64,000 bases of DNA from Nitrospirota bacterium (GTDB lineage Bacteria; Nitrospirota; Nitrospiria; Nitrospirales; Nitrospiraceae): assembly GCA_004296885.1 (NCBI GenBank), contig SCVN01000001.1, forward strand, positions 1 to 64,000, read 5' to 3'. Shown piece by piece: positions 55,649 to 64,000 of this stretch; positions within the stretch are counted from its first letter, which is position 1; every line of letters begins with the position of its first letter. The translations under genes were made by a program, and so were the position numbers. Below the pieces are notes generated by a model. The model was not told the origin of the DNA, made no database searches, and worked only from the letters and a program-made list of their open reading frames with translations.

Positions 55649-57022
55649 ATGGACAATTCGAGCGCGATCCTGATTGTGGACGACGAGCCGGACATGCGGG
55701 CCCTGCTCAAAGACGTGCTGGAGGAACGGGGCCATCGAGTTCAGGTGGCGTCCAATGGCCGCGAGGCGCTCAAGAAGCTGGCCGAGGAAGAATACTCGGT
55801 GGTGCTGACGGACATCCGCATGAAAGAAATGCAAGGAATCGAACTGCTGGCAGAGGTCAAGCGGACGTACCCCGACATCAACGTCATTGTGATGACCGCC
55901 TTCGGCTCGGTGGAGAGCGCGATCGAGGCCATGAAACAAGGAGCCTACGACTATCTCACGAAGCCGGTGAAGACAGAAGAACTCATCCTGGTCATGGAAA
56001 AAGCCCTGCGCGAGGCCTCCCTGCGGCGCGAAGTCGGCCGGTTGCGGCGCGAGGTGCACAAGGAGTACAGCTTCCACCAGATCCTGGGGAAGAGCAAACC
56101 GATGCAGCAGGTCTTCGACCTGATCCGCCGGGTCGCCGACAGCCCCACCAACGTCCTGATCACCGGCGAGAGCGGGACCGGCAAGGAACTGGTTGCCAAG
56201 GCCATCCACTACAACAGCGAACGGCGCGACGCCCCCTTCGTGCCGGTGAACTGCGCGGCCATCCCGGAAGCCCTGTTGGAAAGCGAGTTGTTCGGCCACA
56301 TGAAGGGCGCCTTCACCGACGCCAAGGGGGACAAGCGGGGCCTGTTCGAAGAAGCGCAAAAGGGCACCCTGTTCCTGGACGAGATCAGCGAATTGCCGCT
56401 CATGCTCCAGGCCAAGATCCTGCGCGCCATCCAGGAGCGGGAGATCCGGCGGGTCGGCGCCACGAAGTCCATGCCCGTGGACGTCCGCATCATCGCCGCC
56501 ACGAATCTGCACTTGGCCGAAGAGGTCAAGGCGAAGCGGTTCCGCGAGGACCTCTACTACCGCCTGAACGTCATCGAGATCCACCTACCGCCGTTGCGGG
56601 AGCGTCGGGAGGATATCCCCATGCTGGTGGAGGCGTTCCTCAAGAAGTGCGCGGAAGCCAGCCACAAGAACCTGCGCGGCATGAACGAGACCGCCCTGGC
56701 GCTCCTCATGGACTATCCCTGGCCGGGCAACGTGCGGGAGCTGGAAAACGTCATCGAGCGGGCCGTCACGCTGGCGCGGGGCGAGAAGATTGTCCCGGAC
56801 GATCTGCCGCCGGCCATCCAAGGCGCGCGCGGCGACCGAGCGGTCATCGACGAGGCGGCGGAGCACGTCCTGCCGTTGGCCGACGTGGAGAAAGAATACA
56901 TTCTCCGCATCCTGGAAAAAACCGGCGGCAACAAGTACCAGGCGGCCCAAACCCTGGGCATCGACCGGAAGACCCTCTACCGGAAGCTGGCGGAAATCGA
57001 AGAGCGAAACAGGAAGTCGTAA
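55649..57022 (+). CDS. NtrC-family sigma-54 response regulator
   Basis: A 457-residue three-domain activator. The receiver domain (1-120) has the acidic pocket VDDEP and phospho-Asp in VVLTDIRM, with MTAFGS and LTKPV. The AAA+ domain (residues 145-380) has Walker A GESGTGKE, LFLDEIS and the GAFTGA loop in the variant GAFTDA (FGHMKGAFTDAKG). The C terminus is a Fis-type HTH (GNKYQAAQTLGIDRKTLYRKL). It is followed after 14 bp by the histidine kinase gene, its probable partner. The GAFTDA variant is common among NtrC relatives but could change sigma-54 contact. Confidence 0.93.
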   Translation: MDNSSAILIVDDEPDMRALLKDVLEERGHRVQVASNGREALKKLAEEEYSVVLTDIRMKEMQGIELLAEVKRTYPDINVIVMTAFGSVESAIEAMKQGAYDYLTKPVKTEELILVMEKALREASLRREVGRLRREVHKEYSFHQILGKSKPMQQVFDLIRRVADSPTNVLITGESGTGKELVAKAIHYNSERRDAPFVPVNCAAIPEALLESELFGHMKGAFTDAKGDKRGLFEEAQKGTLFLDEISELPLMLQAKILRAIQEREIRRVGATKSMPVDVRIIAATNLHLAEEVKAKRFREDLYYRLNVIEIHLPPLRERREDIPMLVEAFLKKCAEASHKNLRGMNETALALLMDYPWPGNVRELENVIERAVTLARGEKIVPDDLPPAIQGARGDRAVIDEAAEHVLPLADVEKEYILRILEKTGGNKYQAAQTLGIDRKTLYRKLAEIEERNRKS

Positions 57023-57036
57023 GGAGCCGCGGGAGC

Positions 57037-58491
57037 ATGATCGATGATGAGCTGATCGGCGAAGCCCACCTCCGCCACATCGTCGAGTCGGCGATGGACG
57101 CGATCATCACGATCAACGCCGAACAGCGCATCGTCCTGTTCAATCCGGCCGCCCAGCAGATGTTCCGCTGCGCGGCCACGGATGCCCTCGGCCAACCCAT
57201 CGACCGGTTCATCCCGCAGCGGTTTCGCCCGGCGCACCAGGGCCACATCGAAACCTTCGGCCATACCAGAGTCACCAACCGGCGCATGGGGATGCTGGGC
57301 ACGGTCACGGGCCTTCGCGCGGACGGGGACGAGTTCCCGGCCGAAGCCTCCATCTCCCAGTTCGACACCTCCACGGGAAAGTTTTTCACCGTCATTCTGC
57401 GCGACATCACCCAGCGCAAGCGAGCCGAGGCCGCGCTCCAGGAAAGCGAAGCCCGGTTCAAAGCCTTCATGGACAACAGCCCTACGATCGCGTTCCTGAA
57501 AGACACCCAAGGACACTACGTCTACGTCAACCGCCCGTTCGAGATGCACCTGAATAAGCCTGCCGCCCACGTGCTCGGCAAATCGGTCTTTGAAGTCTGG
57601 CCGTCAGACATCGCGCACAAGCTGCACGATCATGACGCCAAGACACTCGTCGCAGACACCACCATCGAGCATGTCGAGGTCATTCCCGATGCGAAGGGAG
57701 AACTCCGTCAGTGGCTGGTGCTGAAGTTTCCCTTCAGAGATTCGTCAGGAACACGCTATGTCGGCGGAGTGGGCCTCGACATCACGCATCGCAAGGACCT
57801 GGAGGAACAGCTTCGCCAGACCGAGCGGCTGGCCGAGCTGGGCACCCTGGCCTCCGGCATGGCCCATGAGATCGGCACGCCCATGAACGTGATCCTGGGC
57901 CGAGCCGAGTTCCTGATGCGGAAGACCCAGGAGGAGCAGACCAAGAAGGGGTTGGAAACCATCGTCGCGCAGGTGGAGCGGATCACGAAGCTCATGAACC
58001 AATTGCTGACCTTCGCCCGGCGGCGCCCGAGCGAGCGGCGCGCGATGGATCTGCGGACCACCGTGGAAACGTGCTTGGAGATCCTGAGCGAGCGGCTGGC
58101 ACGGCACCATGTGAAGGTGGACACGACGATTCCCCTCGACCTCCCGCCGGTCCATGCCGACCAGGATCAGATGAGCCAAGTCTTCCTGAACCTGTTCATC
58201 AACGCCGTGCATGCGATGCCGGAAGGGGGCCAGCTCCGCATCGCGGCGGAGCCGACCGGCAACCACGTGACCGTCACGGTGGCCGATACGGGCCACGGGA
58301 TTCCTGCGGAATACCTGACGAAGATTTTCACCCCATTTTTTACGACCAAGGAGGTCGGCAAGGGAACCGGCCTTGGGCTCACGGTCGTCCACGGGATACT
58401 GCAGGAACATGGCGGGTCAATCACCGTGGAAAGTCAGAAAGACCAGGGCACGGCCTTTACCCTCATGTTGCCTGTTTCTCCGTCCCAATAA
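57037..58491 (+). CDS. PAS-domain histidine kinase
   Basis: A 484-residue sensor kinase without membrane helices. PAS 1 (residues 10-130: [30 protein letters not shown]) and PAS 2 (140-255: [27 protein letters not shown]) precede the dimerisation domain with phospho-His in [14 protein letters not shown] and the ATPase part ([48 protein letters not shown]). The signal is unknown; a soluble redox or gas ligand is possible. It is the partner of the NtrC-type regulator just before it. SD AAGGAG is nine bases before the ATG. Confidence 0.92.
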   Translation: MIDDELIGEAHLRHIVESAMDAIITINAEQRIVLFNPAAQQMFRCAATDALGQPIDRFIPQRFRPAHQGHIETFGHTRVTNRRMGMLGTVTGLRADGDEFPAEASISQFDTSTGKFFTVILRDITQRKRAEAALQESEARFKAFMDNSPTIAFLKDTQGHYVYVNRPFEMHLNKPAAHVLGKSVFEVWPSDIAHKLHDHDAKTLVADTTIEHVEVIPDAKGELRQWLVLKFPFRDSSGTRYVGGVGLDITHRKDLEEQLRQTERLAELGTLASGMAHEIGTPMNVILGRAEFLMRKTQEEQTKKGLETIVAQVERITKLMNQLLTFARRRPSERRAMDLRTTVETCLEILSERLARHHVKVDTTIPLDLPPVHADQDQMSQVFLNLFINAVHAMPEGGQLRIAAEPTGNHVTVTVADTGHGIPAEYLTKIFTPFFTTKEVGKGTGLGLTVVHGILQEHGGSITVESQKDQGTAFTLMLPVSPSQ

Positions 58492-58725
58492 CTCGTTTCC
58501 CGCTCGTTCAACATTCCATTTTGGTTGGTTCTTCCTCCTTAATATTCTGTCCGATTGTAGAATTCTGGGACCGAGCGGGCGATCGCTTGCGCCGTACTTG
58601 TCCCCATTCACCCCACATCCTATGATCCAACCTTACGAGTCACTGCCATTGTCGGATAGGGAAACCCGCGTCCCTCCTGTGTTCTTCTCGATCGTGCTGG
58701 TCCGAATGGCCCGCTTGCTTCAGAC

Positions 58726-58740
58726 AGGCATATCTATTGC
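58726..58740 (+). promoter_or_regulatory. putative sigma-54 promoter before the single-domain regulator
   Basis: AGGCAT-N5-TTGC at 58726-58740, with the GG and GC of the -24/-12 consensus in the correct register (consensus TGGCAC-N5-TTGC; two mismatches). About 48 bases before ATG 58788. The rest of 58492-58787 has no gene. Confidence 0.45.
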
Positions 58741-58787
58741 GAAGGAGAGGATCGTACGGAGCCCTTCCTTAAGGGTCCAAAGGAGTC

Positions 58788-59189
58788 ATGGTGGCAATAA
58801 AGGAGTCTGCGGTGTTGCTTGTAGTGGAAGATGATACGGCGATGCGAAGCCTCATCTGCGATGAATTTTGGGACTTGGGCCTCCGGATTGTGGAGGCAGG
58901 GGACGGAGACGAGGCCTTGCAGCGCATCGCCGAGCACCAGCCCGACCTCATCCTGACGGACCTCCGCATGCCGGCGGGGGGGCTCGACTATGTCGCCCGA
59001 CTGCGGACCGTGGCGCCAAGCTGCCCGATCATCCTGATGACCGCCTTCGGAGACCCCAGAGTCAGGACGGAAGCGCTGCAAGCAGGCGTGACGGCCTATT
59101 TCAGCAAACCGGTGCGCATGAGCGACTTGAAGACCGCCGTCAAGGACTTGTTGGACCACAAGACGGGAGCAAATGGCAACTCGAGATAG
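58788..59189 (+). CDS. single-domain response regulator
   Basis: A 133-residue receiver-only protein. The acidic pair is in LLVVEDDTAMRS, the phospho-Asp in DLILTDLRM, the Thr in ILMTAFGD and the Lys in AYFSKPV. The tail (KTGANGNSR) is not a DNA-binding domain. It could carry phosphate from the PAS kinase to other partners, or act like CheY or Spo0F. It lies between the kinase and the sigma-54 activator genes; SD AAAGGAG precedes its ATG. Confidence 0.92.
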   Translation: MVAIKESAVLLVVEDDTAMRSLICDEFWDLGLRIVEAGDGDEALQRIAEHQPDLILTDLRMPAGGLDYVARLRTVAPSCPIILMTAFGDPRVRTEALQAGVTAYFSKPVRMSDLKTAVKDLLDHKTGANGNSR

Positions 59190-59195
59190 AAAGCC

Positions 59196-59272
59196 TATCG
59201 CCTATGGCAAATGGCAAGAAAAGGGGCTGACCGCCTCCGAGCCATTCGCTAATTGGTTATAATTCATAGGCT
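59196..59272. repeat. intergenic imperfect hairpin of short repeats
   Basis: Left part CCTATCGCCTATGGCAAATGGC and right part GCCATTCGC..ATTCATAGGCTCTTT are mainly complementary; CCTAT and ATGGCAA units repeat. It lies between the single-domain regulator and the sigma-54 activator, close to the latter's start. Confidence 0.45.
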
Positions 59273-59291
59273 CTTTGCCCTGGAGAACGAG

Positions 59292-60683
59292 ATGGCCGGA
59301 TCTCGACGAGACAGCACCCCTCCCCCTCTCACGCCGGATGACCCGATTCTGGCCGCCCACCTCGAAGCGGTGCGGGCGCTCGGCGAGCGGCTGCACGAGC
59401 CGATCGCGGTGATCGACCGGCAGTTCAAGCTCGTCTACGCCAACAAGCCGGCCCACGAGAGCCCGGACTGTCTGGAGATTGAGACTCCCGCCGTGAAGTG
59501 TCATGCGGCCTTCGTCGGCCAGTCCGACCCCTGCCCGATCTGCCCGGCGCAGCAAGTTTTTGACGGCCTGGACTTCAAGACGGTCGCCGAGCAGCTACCA
59601 CCGGATGCGGCGACCTGCGGCGTCGTGGAAACATTTCCCCTGCACTCGGCGGACGGGGAGCGGGCCTGCGTCGTTCAAATTCTCAAGCCGCGCGGGGCAG
59701 CAGGGCGGGCCACCGCGGAGGCCAGCCGCCCGAAGAACAGCGACCATCTCGGGAGCATGATCGGACACAGTCCGGCCATGCGGGACCTGTTCGAGATGAT
59801 CCGGTTGATCGCCGACAGCCAAGCCACCGTGCTCCTGCATGGAGAAAGCGGGACCGGCAAAGAACTGGTGGCCAAAACCATCCACCAGCTCAGTGGACGG
59901 CGCGACAAGCCCTTCGTGGTCGTGGACTGCGGGACGCTCACGGAAACGCTGCTCGAAAGTGAACTGTTCGGGCACTTGAAAGGCGCTTTCACCGGCGCGC
60001 ACGCCGCCAAGAAGGGCCTCTTCCAGGAAGCGGACGGCGGCACCATCTTCCTGGATGAAATCGCCGATACGAGCGCGCACTTTCAGGCCAAGCTCTTGCG
60101 CGTCCTCCAGGAAGGTGAAGTGAAGCCGGTGGGGAGCGGACGATCGACCAAGGTGGATGTCCGGGTGATCTCGGCCACGAACAAGGACTTGCAGGGTCTG
60201 ATCAAGGCCAGGACATTCCGCGAAGATCTTTATTATCGCCTCGCCGTACTGCCCCTGGCCCTGCCGCCGCTACGCGAACGGCGCGAGGACATTCCGCTGC
60301 TTATCCGACATTTCATCGAGGCCGCCTCCAAACGGCACCGCAAGCCGCTTCGAGACGTGACAGCCGATGCCATGCGGGCCTTGGTGGATGCGCCCTGGCC
60401 GGGTAACATCCGGGAACTCGAACATCTGATCGAGCGGGCGGTCGTCACGACGTCAGGTCCGCAAGTGACGCAAGCGCATTTGTTCGGATCCAACCCCTCA
60501 CGCACCGCCCCGGCGGAAACTGATCTTCGCACGGTGGCTCGCACGGCAGCGCAACAGGCCGAGCGGACCCGCATCGAGGAAGCCCTGCGCCAAGCCTCCG
60601 GCAACCGGTCGCATGCCGCTCGGCTGCTCAAGGTCAGTCGGGCCAATCTCTACAATAAGCTCCGCACCTACCAGATCGTCTAG
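59292..60683 (+). CDS. PAS-containing sigma-54 activator (bEBP) with cysteine-rich insert
   Basis: A 463-residue activator. Residues 20-150 are a PAS-like sensor with a cysteine motif (KCHAAFVGQSDPCPICPAQQVF) that might bind a metal or cofactor. The AAA+ domain has Walker A GESGTGKE, the intact sigma-54 contact loop GAFTGA (FGHLKGAFTGAHA) and LDEIAD. The C-terminal HTH is SGNRSHAARLLKVSRANLYNKL. There is no receiver domain, so it is controlled by its own sensor domain or by the nearby regulators. A near-perfect sigma-54 promoter is 310 bp downstream, before the multicopper oxidase gene, its likely target. Start ATG 59292 with SD GGAG. Confidence 0.92.
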   Translation: MAGSRRDSTPPPLTPDDPILAAHLEAVRALGERLHEPIAVIDRQFKLVYANKPAHESPDCLEIETPAVKCHAAFVGQSDPCPICPAQQVFDGLDFKTVAEQLPPDAATCGVVETFPLHSADGERACVVQILKPRGAAGRATAEASRPKNSDHLGSMIGHSPAMRDLFEMIRLIADSQATVLLHGESGTGKELVAKTIHQLSGRRDKPFVVVDCGTLTETLLESELFGHLKGAFTGAHAAKKGLFQEADGGTIFLDEIADTSAHFQAKLLRVLQEGEVKPVGSGRSTKVDVRVISATNKDLQGLIKARTFREDLYYRLAVLPLALPPLRERREDIPLLIRHFIEAASKRHRKPLRDVTADAMRALVDAPWPGNIRELEHLIERAVVTTSGPQVTQAHLFGSNPSRTAPAETDLRTVARTAAQQAERTRIEEALRQASGNRSHAARLLKVSRANLYNKLRTYQIV

Positions 60684-60994
60684 CCGTTGATAGGAACATT
60701 CCTTTCCATACTGGTTATTTTCTGTCGAGATAGTTCTTCAACCATCTACTAAGTATCCCCCAAGCCCCCTGCATAGACTATATCTGCCCCAATCTGTCTC
60801 TGCCGCCGATTATGCTGTTCAATTCTTTGGACAACAAAACCTCTTGAATTATATGGAAAGACATAGATCCGGTCGCGAAACTGTCCATGCCTGTGGAATT
60901 CTTCCGCGTTGCTGCGACCTGGCCGGGCTGACATTTCACGTCTACATTATTAATAAATATGGTTTTTTTGACTCTTTGACAGAAAGCCGCAACA

Positions 60995-61009
60995 TGGCAC
61001 GCCTGTTGC
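60995..61009 (+). promoter_or_regulatory. sigma-54 promoter of the multicopper oxidase gene
   Basis: TGGCAC (60995-61000), five bases, TTGC (61006-61009): an exact match to the -24/-12 consensus. Transcription should start near 61020, giving a 5' leader of about 205 nt before ATG 61225. Upstream is an AT-rich tract (60940-60980). The region 60684-60994 holds no gene and is likely to contain the activator sites. Confidence 0.82.
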
Positions 61010-61224
61010 GGAGATAAACGTCCGCTGGCGGAGGGAGGGTAGCTAGGACCGGCCTCCGAATGACCCTGACCTGTCAATAAGAAGGACTCTCCGCCGGCAC
61101 TTATTTTTCAATCATATGGAGAACGGGAGGCCGGGCAGCAGCAGACATAAGAAGGAATCCGCGATCTTTTTCCGGTGGCCGCAGGCTTTGCGACCGCCGT
61201 TGTTGTCAGAAAGGAGGCCGAGTG

Positions 61225-64000
61225 ATGAGGTCCTTGAAGTCCCAACGCAGACGCCGCTCCGCGCAAGTGGTGGCGAGTCTGCAGGCAGCGCTGCTGGCGA
61301 GCAGCCTTATAGCATCGCCATCCCTGTTCGCTGCCGGTCCTTCGCATGAATCCCATCAGGGTCATGCGACGCCGGTGTCCGGTCCGGTGGCCGGCTCGAA
61401 CTGGCAGGACGCCCTGAAGGCGCAGACGAAGGTGGAGGACGCCCTGGAGGGGCGCGCCGGACGCTCCGAAGTGGTCGAGATGCAACACAACCGGCTCATG
61501 CGCAAGATGGACGAGCAGATGGCGCAGGATGCCCAGGCGCATCAGACGTCCGGTTTATTCAACGGCATGTCGTCGATGCACCAATACATGGGGCAGGACG
61601 GATCCAGCTTCCTGCTGATGTCCGACAACAAGGTTGAACCGGTCTCGATGACCGGCGGCAAGTGTCCGGCCGGCGCGCCCGTGAAGACCTATGACGTCTC
61701 GATGATCAACGTCGAGATCTCCCTCAACCGGTGGCTGGACTACTATCCCGGCTACATGTACGTGCTGGCCCGGGACATCGACAAGGTTCGGGCGGAAGAG
61801 GCCAAGAACAAGGCAGCGCGTGAAAAAGAAGGCTTCGATCCGGGATCGGTGACCACCGGCCTCCAGGGCGACGCGATCCAACCGCTCGTCCTCAGGGCGA
61901 ACCAGGGCGACTGCGTCAAGATCACCCTGCGCAACCAGATGGCAGACGAATCGGGCAGCTTGCACATCCAGTCCGCCGGCATGGTCATCAGCGCCACCGG
62001 GAAGGCGGCCACCACCACGAACCCGGATTCCGTCGTGGCACCGGGCAAGTCGGTAGAGATGGAATGGTACATTCCTTCCAGCACGCAGGAAGGCGTCCGG
62101 CAGTTCCATTCCTACAGCCGCGACCGCGAGCTGACCGTGTTGGGCCTCTTCGGCGCGTTCGTCGTCGAACCGAAGGGATCCAAGTATCTCGATCCGCTCG
62201 GGACCGGGGCGGCGCCGGAAACCGCCAGCGGCTGGCAAGTCATGATTGACAACGGCTCTGGGCCGGATTTCCGCGAGCACGTGCTCTTCTATCATGAGAT
62301 CGGCGACGAGGCGTTCCGCCCGTTGAACAAGAAGAGCGACTTCCTGCCCCAGCGCGATCCGCTCACCGACGCCTACCGTCCGGGTGGCCGCGCGCTGAAC
62401 TACCGCAGTGAGCCGTTCGGCATCGACCAGATGCACTTGCAGCACGAGTATTTCGGGTTCGAGGACGAGTCCTTGGCCTACAGCGCCTATACGTTCGGCG
62501 ATCCGCCGACCACGATTCCTCGCGGCTACCTGGGCGATCCGACCAAGTGGCGCATTGTCCACGGTGGATCGGAAGTATTCCACTCGCACCATCCCCACAG
62601 CGGAACGATTCGCTGGCAGCGTAGCCCTGCGACCGAGCCCAACAACATGTGGGCGATGGGCCAGGACGGCCCGGTGAAGTATCCGGTCGTGCGGACCAAG
62701 TCCGATCGCGTGGACGTGGAGGTGATCGGGCCGTCGGAAGCATTGGACCTCGAACCGGAATGCGGCGGCGGCGGGTGCCAGCACCTGGCCGGCGAATTCC
62801 TGTTCCACTGCCACGTCGCCCACCACTATGTCGCGGGGATGTGGGGCTACGGCCGGTACTACAACACGCTCCAAGTCGGCCAGGGCCATACCGACACGAT
62901 GCCGGACATGCGGGAACTGCCGGATCGGCAAGGACGGATGAAGCTCGGTGTGTCGTCCGACAAGCTGATCGGGACGACCGTGGATTGGTTCGGCAAGAAG
63001 TTCAAGATCGTGGATCGGAAGCAGAAGACCAACTGGAAGGCCGATCCGGCGATCGTGAACATCAAGGACTGGGTGGAAATCTTCGTGCCGGCTCAGGGCC
63101 AGCCGGGCCATAAGGACGACGAAGTCGCCCAGATCAAGGCCTATGACGCCACCGTGTGGGACTGGAAGTGGGACGGCGACGTCGCCAAGGGCGAGCGGGA
63201 GAGCACGGCCAAGAATCCGAAGTACCCGGCGGCGGACAAGTGGTCGGACAGCACCAGACCGGCCATCCTGTTCGATCCCACCACGGGGAAAATGGCATGG
63301 CCGCTCTTTAAGCCGCACTTCGGCAAGCGTGTGCCCTTCTCGGCGAACCACAGCGGGGCGCCCTGGCTGGAGCCGATCCACCAGGATGAAAACGGCGAGC
63401 GGACCTCGGAGCCGGCCAAGCCGGGTGAGAACGGCCCGTGGAGCCTGTGCCCGAACAATGCGAACACTCCCAAGGTGAACAACCTGCACTTCATCCGGCT
63501 GCCCATCACCCTGTCCAAAAAGCAGGGGAAGGAGCCGGCGATCACGGACAAGGACGGGTTGATTTACGTTCACCATGAGGAAGAGCGGTTGACCCGTGCC
63601 AACGACGATATGAAGTATCCCGCGGTCCTGCGCGCCAACGTGTACGATTGCGTGGATACGATTCTCACCAGCGAATGGGACGATGATGATTTCACCAACT
63701 TCCAGTCGTCCAAGATCAACATCCATCCCCATTTCTTCCAGTTCGATACGGGGAACTCGGACGGCGTGATTTCCGGGATGGAGTATGAAATGTCGGTCCG
63801 CCCCTTCACCATGTGGGGGAAGAAGACCAATCACGGGTTGCCCGCGCCGATGGTCGCCAAGGTCGTCGGCGGAGCGAAAGCCGGCGCCACGTCCATCAAG
63901 ATTCAGATGGCGCCCGGGGCGGCGGCGTTCCATGTGAACACCGAAGTGATGGTGGGCATGGATTGCTTGGAAAAGGGCAACGATCACGCGGCGTCACTGC
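61225..64000 (+). CDS. large multicopper oxidase (MnxG/MofA-like), 3' partial
   Basis: The frame is open for 925 codons to the window end. Residues 1-38 form a signal peptide (ALLASSLIASPSLFAAG) followed by a His-rich start (SHESHQGH). Domain 1 opens VSMINVEISLNRWLDYYPG. Two copper-ligand motifs are HSHHPHSGTIRW (about residue 455) and EFLFHCHVAHHYVAGMWG (about residue 530; the HCHxxxHxxxxM type 1/3 motif). Near residue 833 comes INIHPHFFQFD, a further HxH motif. This order, with the HCH motif in the N-terminal half and HxH motifs after it, is that of MnxG/MofA-type manganese oxidases. The first domain has HIQSAG and FHSYSR in place of full HxH motifs. AGGAGG precedes the ATG. Confidence 0.9.
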   Translation, partial: MRSLKSQRRRRSAQVVASLQAALLASSLIASPSLFAAGPSHESHQGHATPVSGPVAGSNWQDALKAQTKVEDALEGRAGRSEVVEMQHNRLMRKMDEQMAQDAQAHQTSGLFNGMSSMHQYMGQDGSSFLLMSDNKVEPVSMTGGKCPAGAPVKTYDVSMINVEISLNRWLDYYPGYMYVLARDIDKVRAEEAKNKAAREKEGFDPGSVTTGLQGDAIQPLVLRANQGDCVKITLRNQMADESGSLHIQSAGMVISATGKAATTTNPDSVVAPGKSVEMEWYIPSSTQEGVRQFHSYSRDRELTVLGLFGAFVVEPKGSKYLDPLGTGAAPETASGWQVMIDNGSGPDFREHVLFYHEIGDEAFRPLNKKSDFLPQRDPLTDAYRPGGRALNYRSEPFGIDQMHLQHEYFGFEDESLAYSAYTFGDPPTTIPRGYLGDPTKWRIVHGGSEVFHSHHPHSGTIRWQRSPATEPNNMWAMGQDGPVKYPVVRTKSDRVDVEVIGPSEALDLEPECGGGGCQHLAGEFLFHCHVAHHYVAGMWGYGRYYNTLQVGQGHTDTMPDMRELPDRQGRMKLGVSSDKLIGTTVDWFGKKFKIVDRKQKTNWKADPAIVNIKDWVEIFVPAQGQPGHKDDEVAQIKAYDATVWDWKWDGDVAKGERESTAKNPKYPAADKWSDSTRPAILFDPTTGKMAWPLFKPHFGKRVPFSANHSGAPWLEPIHQDENGERTSEPAKPGENGPWSLCPNNANTPKVNNLHFIRLPITLSKKQGKEPAITDKDGLIYVHHEEERLTRANDDMKYPAVLRANVYDCVDTILTSEWDDDDFTNFQSSKINIHPHFFQFDTGNSDGVISGMEYEMSVRPFTMWGKKTNHGLPAPMVAKVVGGAKAGATSIKIQMAPGAAAFHVNTEVMVGMDCLEKGNDHAASL

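Noticed and set aside
55573-57036. A 972-residue frame beginning at 55573
   Set aside because: Its first half is an out-of-frame shadow of the NtrC-type regulator (Gly/Arg/His-rich); only the part from 57037 is the real PAS kinase.
61555-63987. An 810-residue minus-strand frame
   Set aside because: Antisense shadow of the multicopper oxidase; its composition (Arg/His/Gly-rich) lacks any domain and the plus frame has clear copper motifs and SD.

Overview
The window is high-GC bacterial chromosome with one to two genes per kilobase and many lipoproteins and outer-membrane barrels, so the cell has a Gram-negative envelope. The mix of trmFO-xerC-hslVU-argB, ffs-dnaX-ybaB-recR, tig-clpP-clpX, sigma-54 regulators and a very large multicopper oxidase suggests Nitrospirota, probably Nitrospira. 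That assignment is inference from gene content, not from a marker gene.

Layout. 0-8.7 kb: end of a gamma-carbonic-anhydrase-like gene, rimO, then a seven-gene minus-strand operon (trmFO, xerC, hslV, hslU, argB, M28 peptidase, methyltransferase-like) with several 4-nt overlaps. 8.8-13.3 kb: Sel1-repeat protein, tRNA-Val followed by an array of small palindromic repeats and an NTF2-like gene, and two lipoproteins. 13.3-17.5 kb: DksA-like protein and the minus-strand set tRNA-Ser, SRP RNA, dnaX, ybaB, recR. 17.6-26.4 kb: anti-sigma-kinase/GNAT fusion, methyltransferase, barrel protein, Tat-exported solute-binding protein, a decaying PNPOx/DsrE/YHS group, a CGNR regulator with an operator-like tandem dyad, a HEAT protein and tRNA-Leu. 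26.6-33.3 kb: tig-clpP-clpX, PilZ, FGE-like, HEAT lipoprotein and a long TatA-like protein. 33.4-45.8 kb: M24 peptidase, then a minus-strand envelope locus with three lipoproteins sharing one N-terminal anchor module, two of them carrying a GH64-like and a CEMIP-like (G8/beta-helix) domain. 46-55.4 kb: small envelope proteins, GATase and permease, an OxyR-like regulator divergent from an exported truncated hemoglobin plus DsbA-like protein, small membrane proteins, glutamate dehydrogenase and lipB. 55.6-64 kb: NtrC-type regulator, PAS histidine kinase, single-domain regulator, PAS-sigma-54 activator, a near-perfect sigma-54 promoter and a giant multicopper oxidase cut by the window end.

Points most worth a second look: (1) a repeat family, about 60-70 bp, with conserved flanks and stems that change sequence but keep pairing, clustered behind tRNA genes; (2) the GH64-like/CEMIP-like lipoprotein locus behind a palindrome and an early terminator; (3) the sigma-54 cascade leading into an MnxG/MofA-like multicopper oxidase; (4) the OxyR-like regulator with both redox cysteines and an OxyR-spaced operator next to a lipoprotein hemoglobin; (5) two 27-bp dyads before the CGNR regulator beside a broken YHS-DsrE operon.
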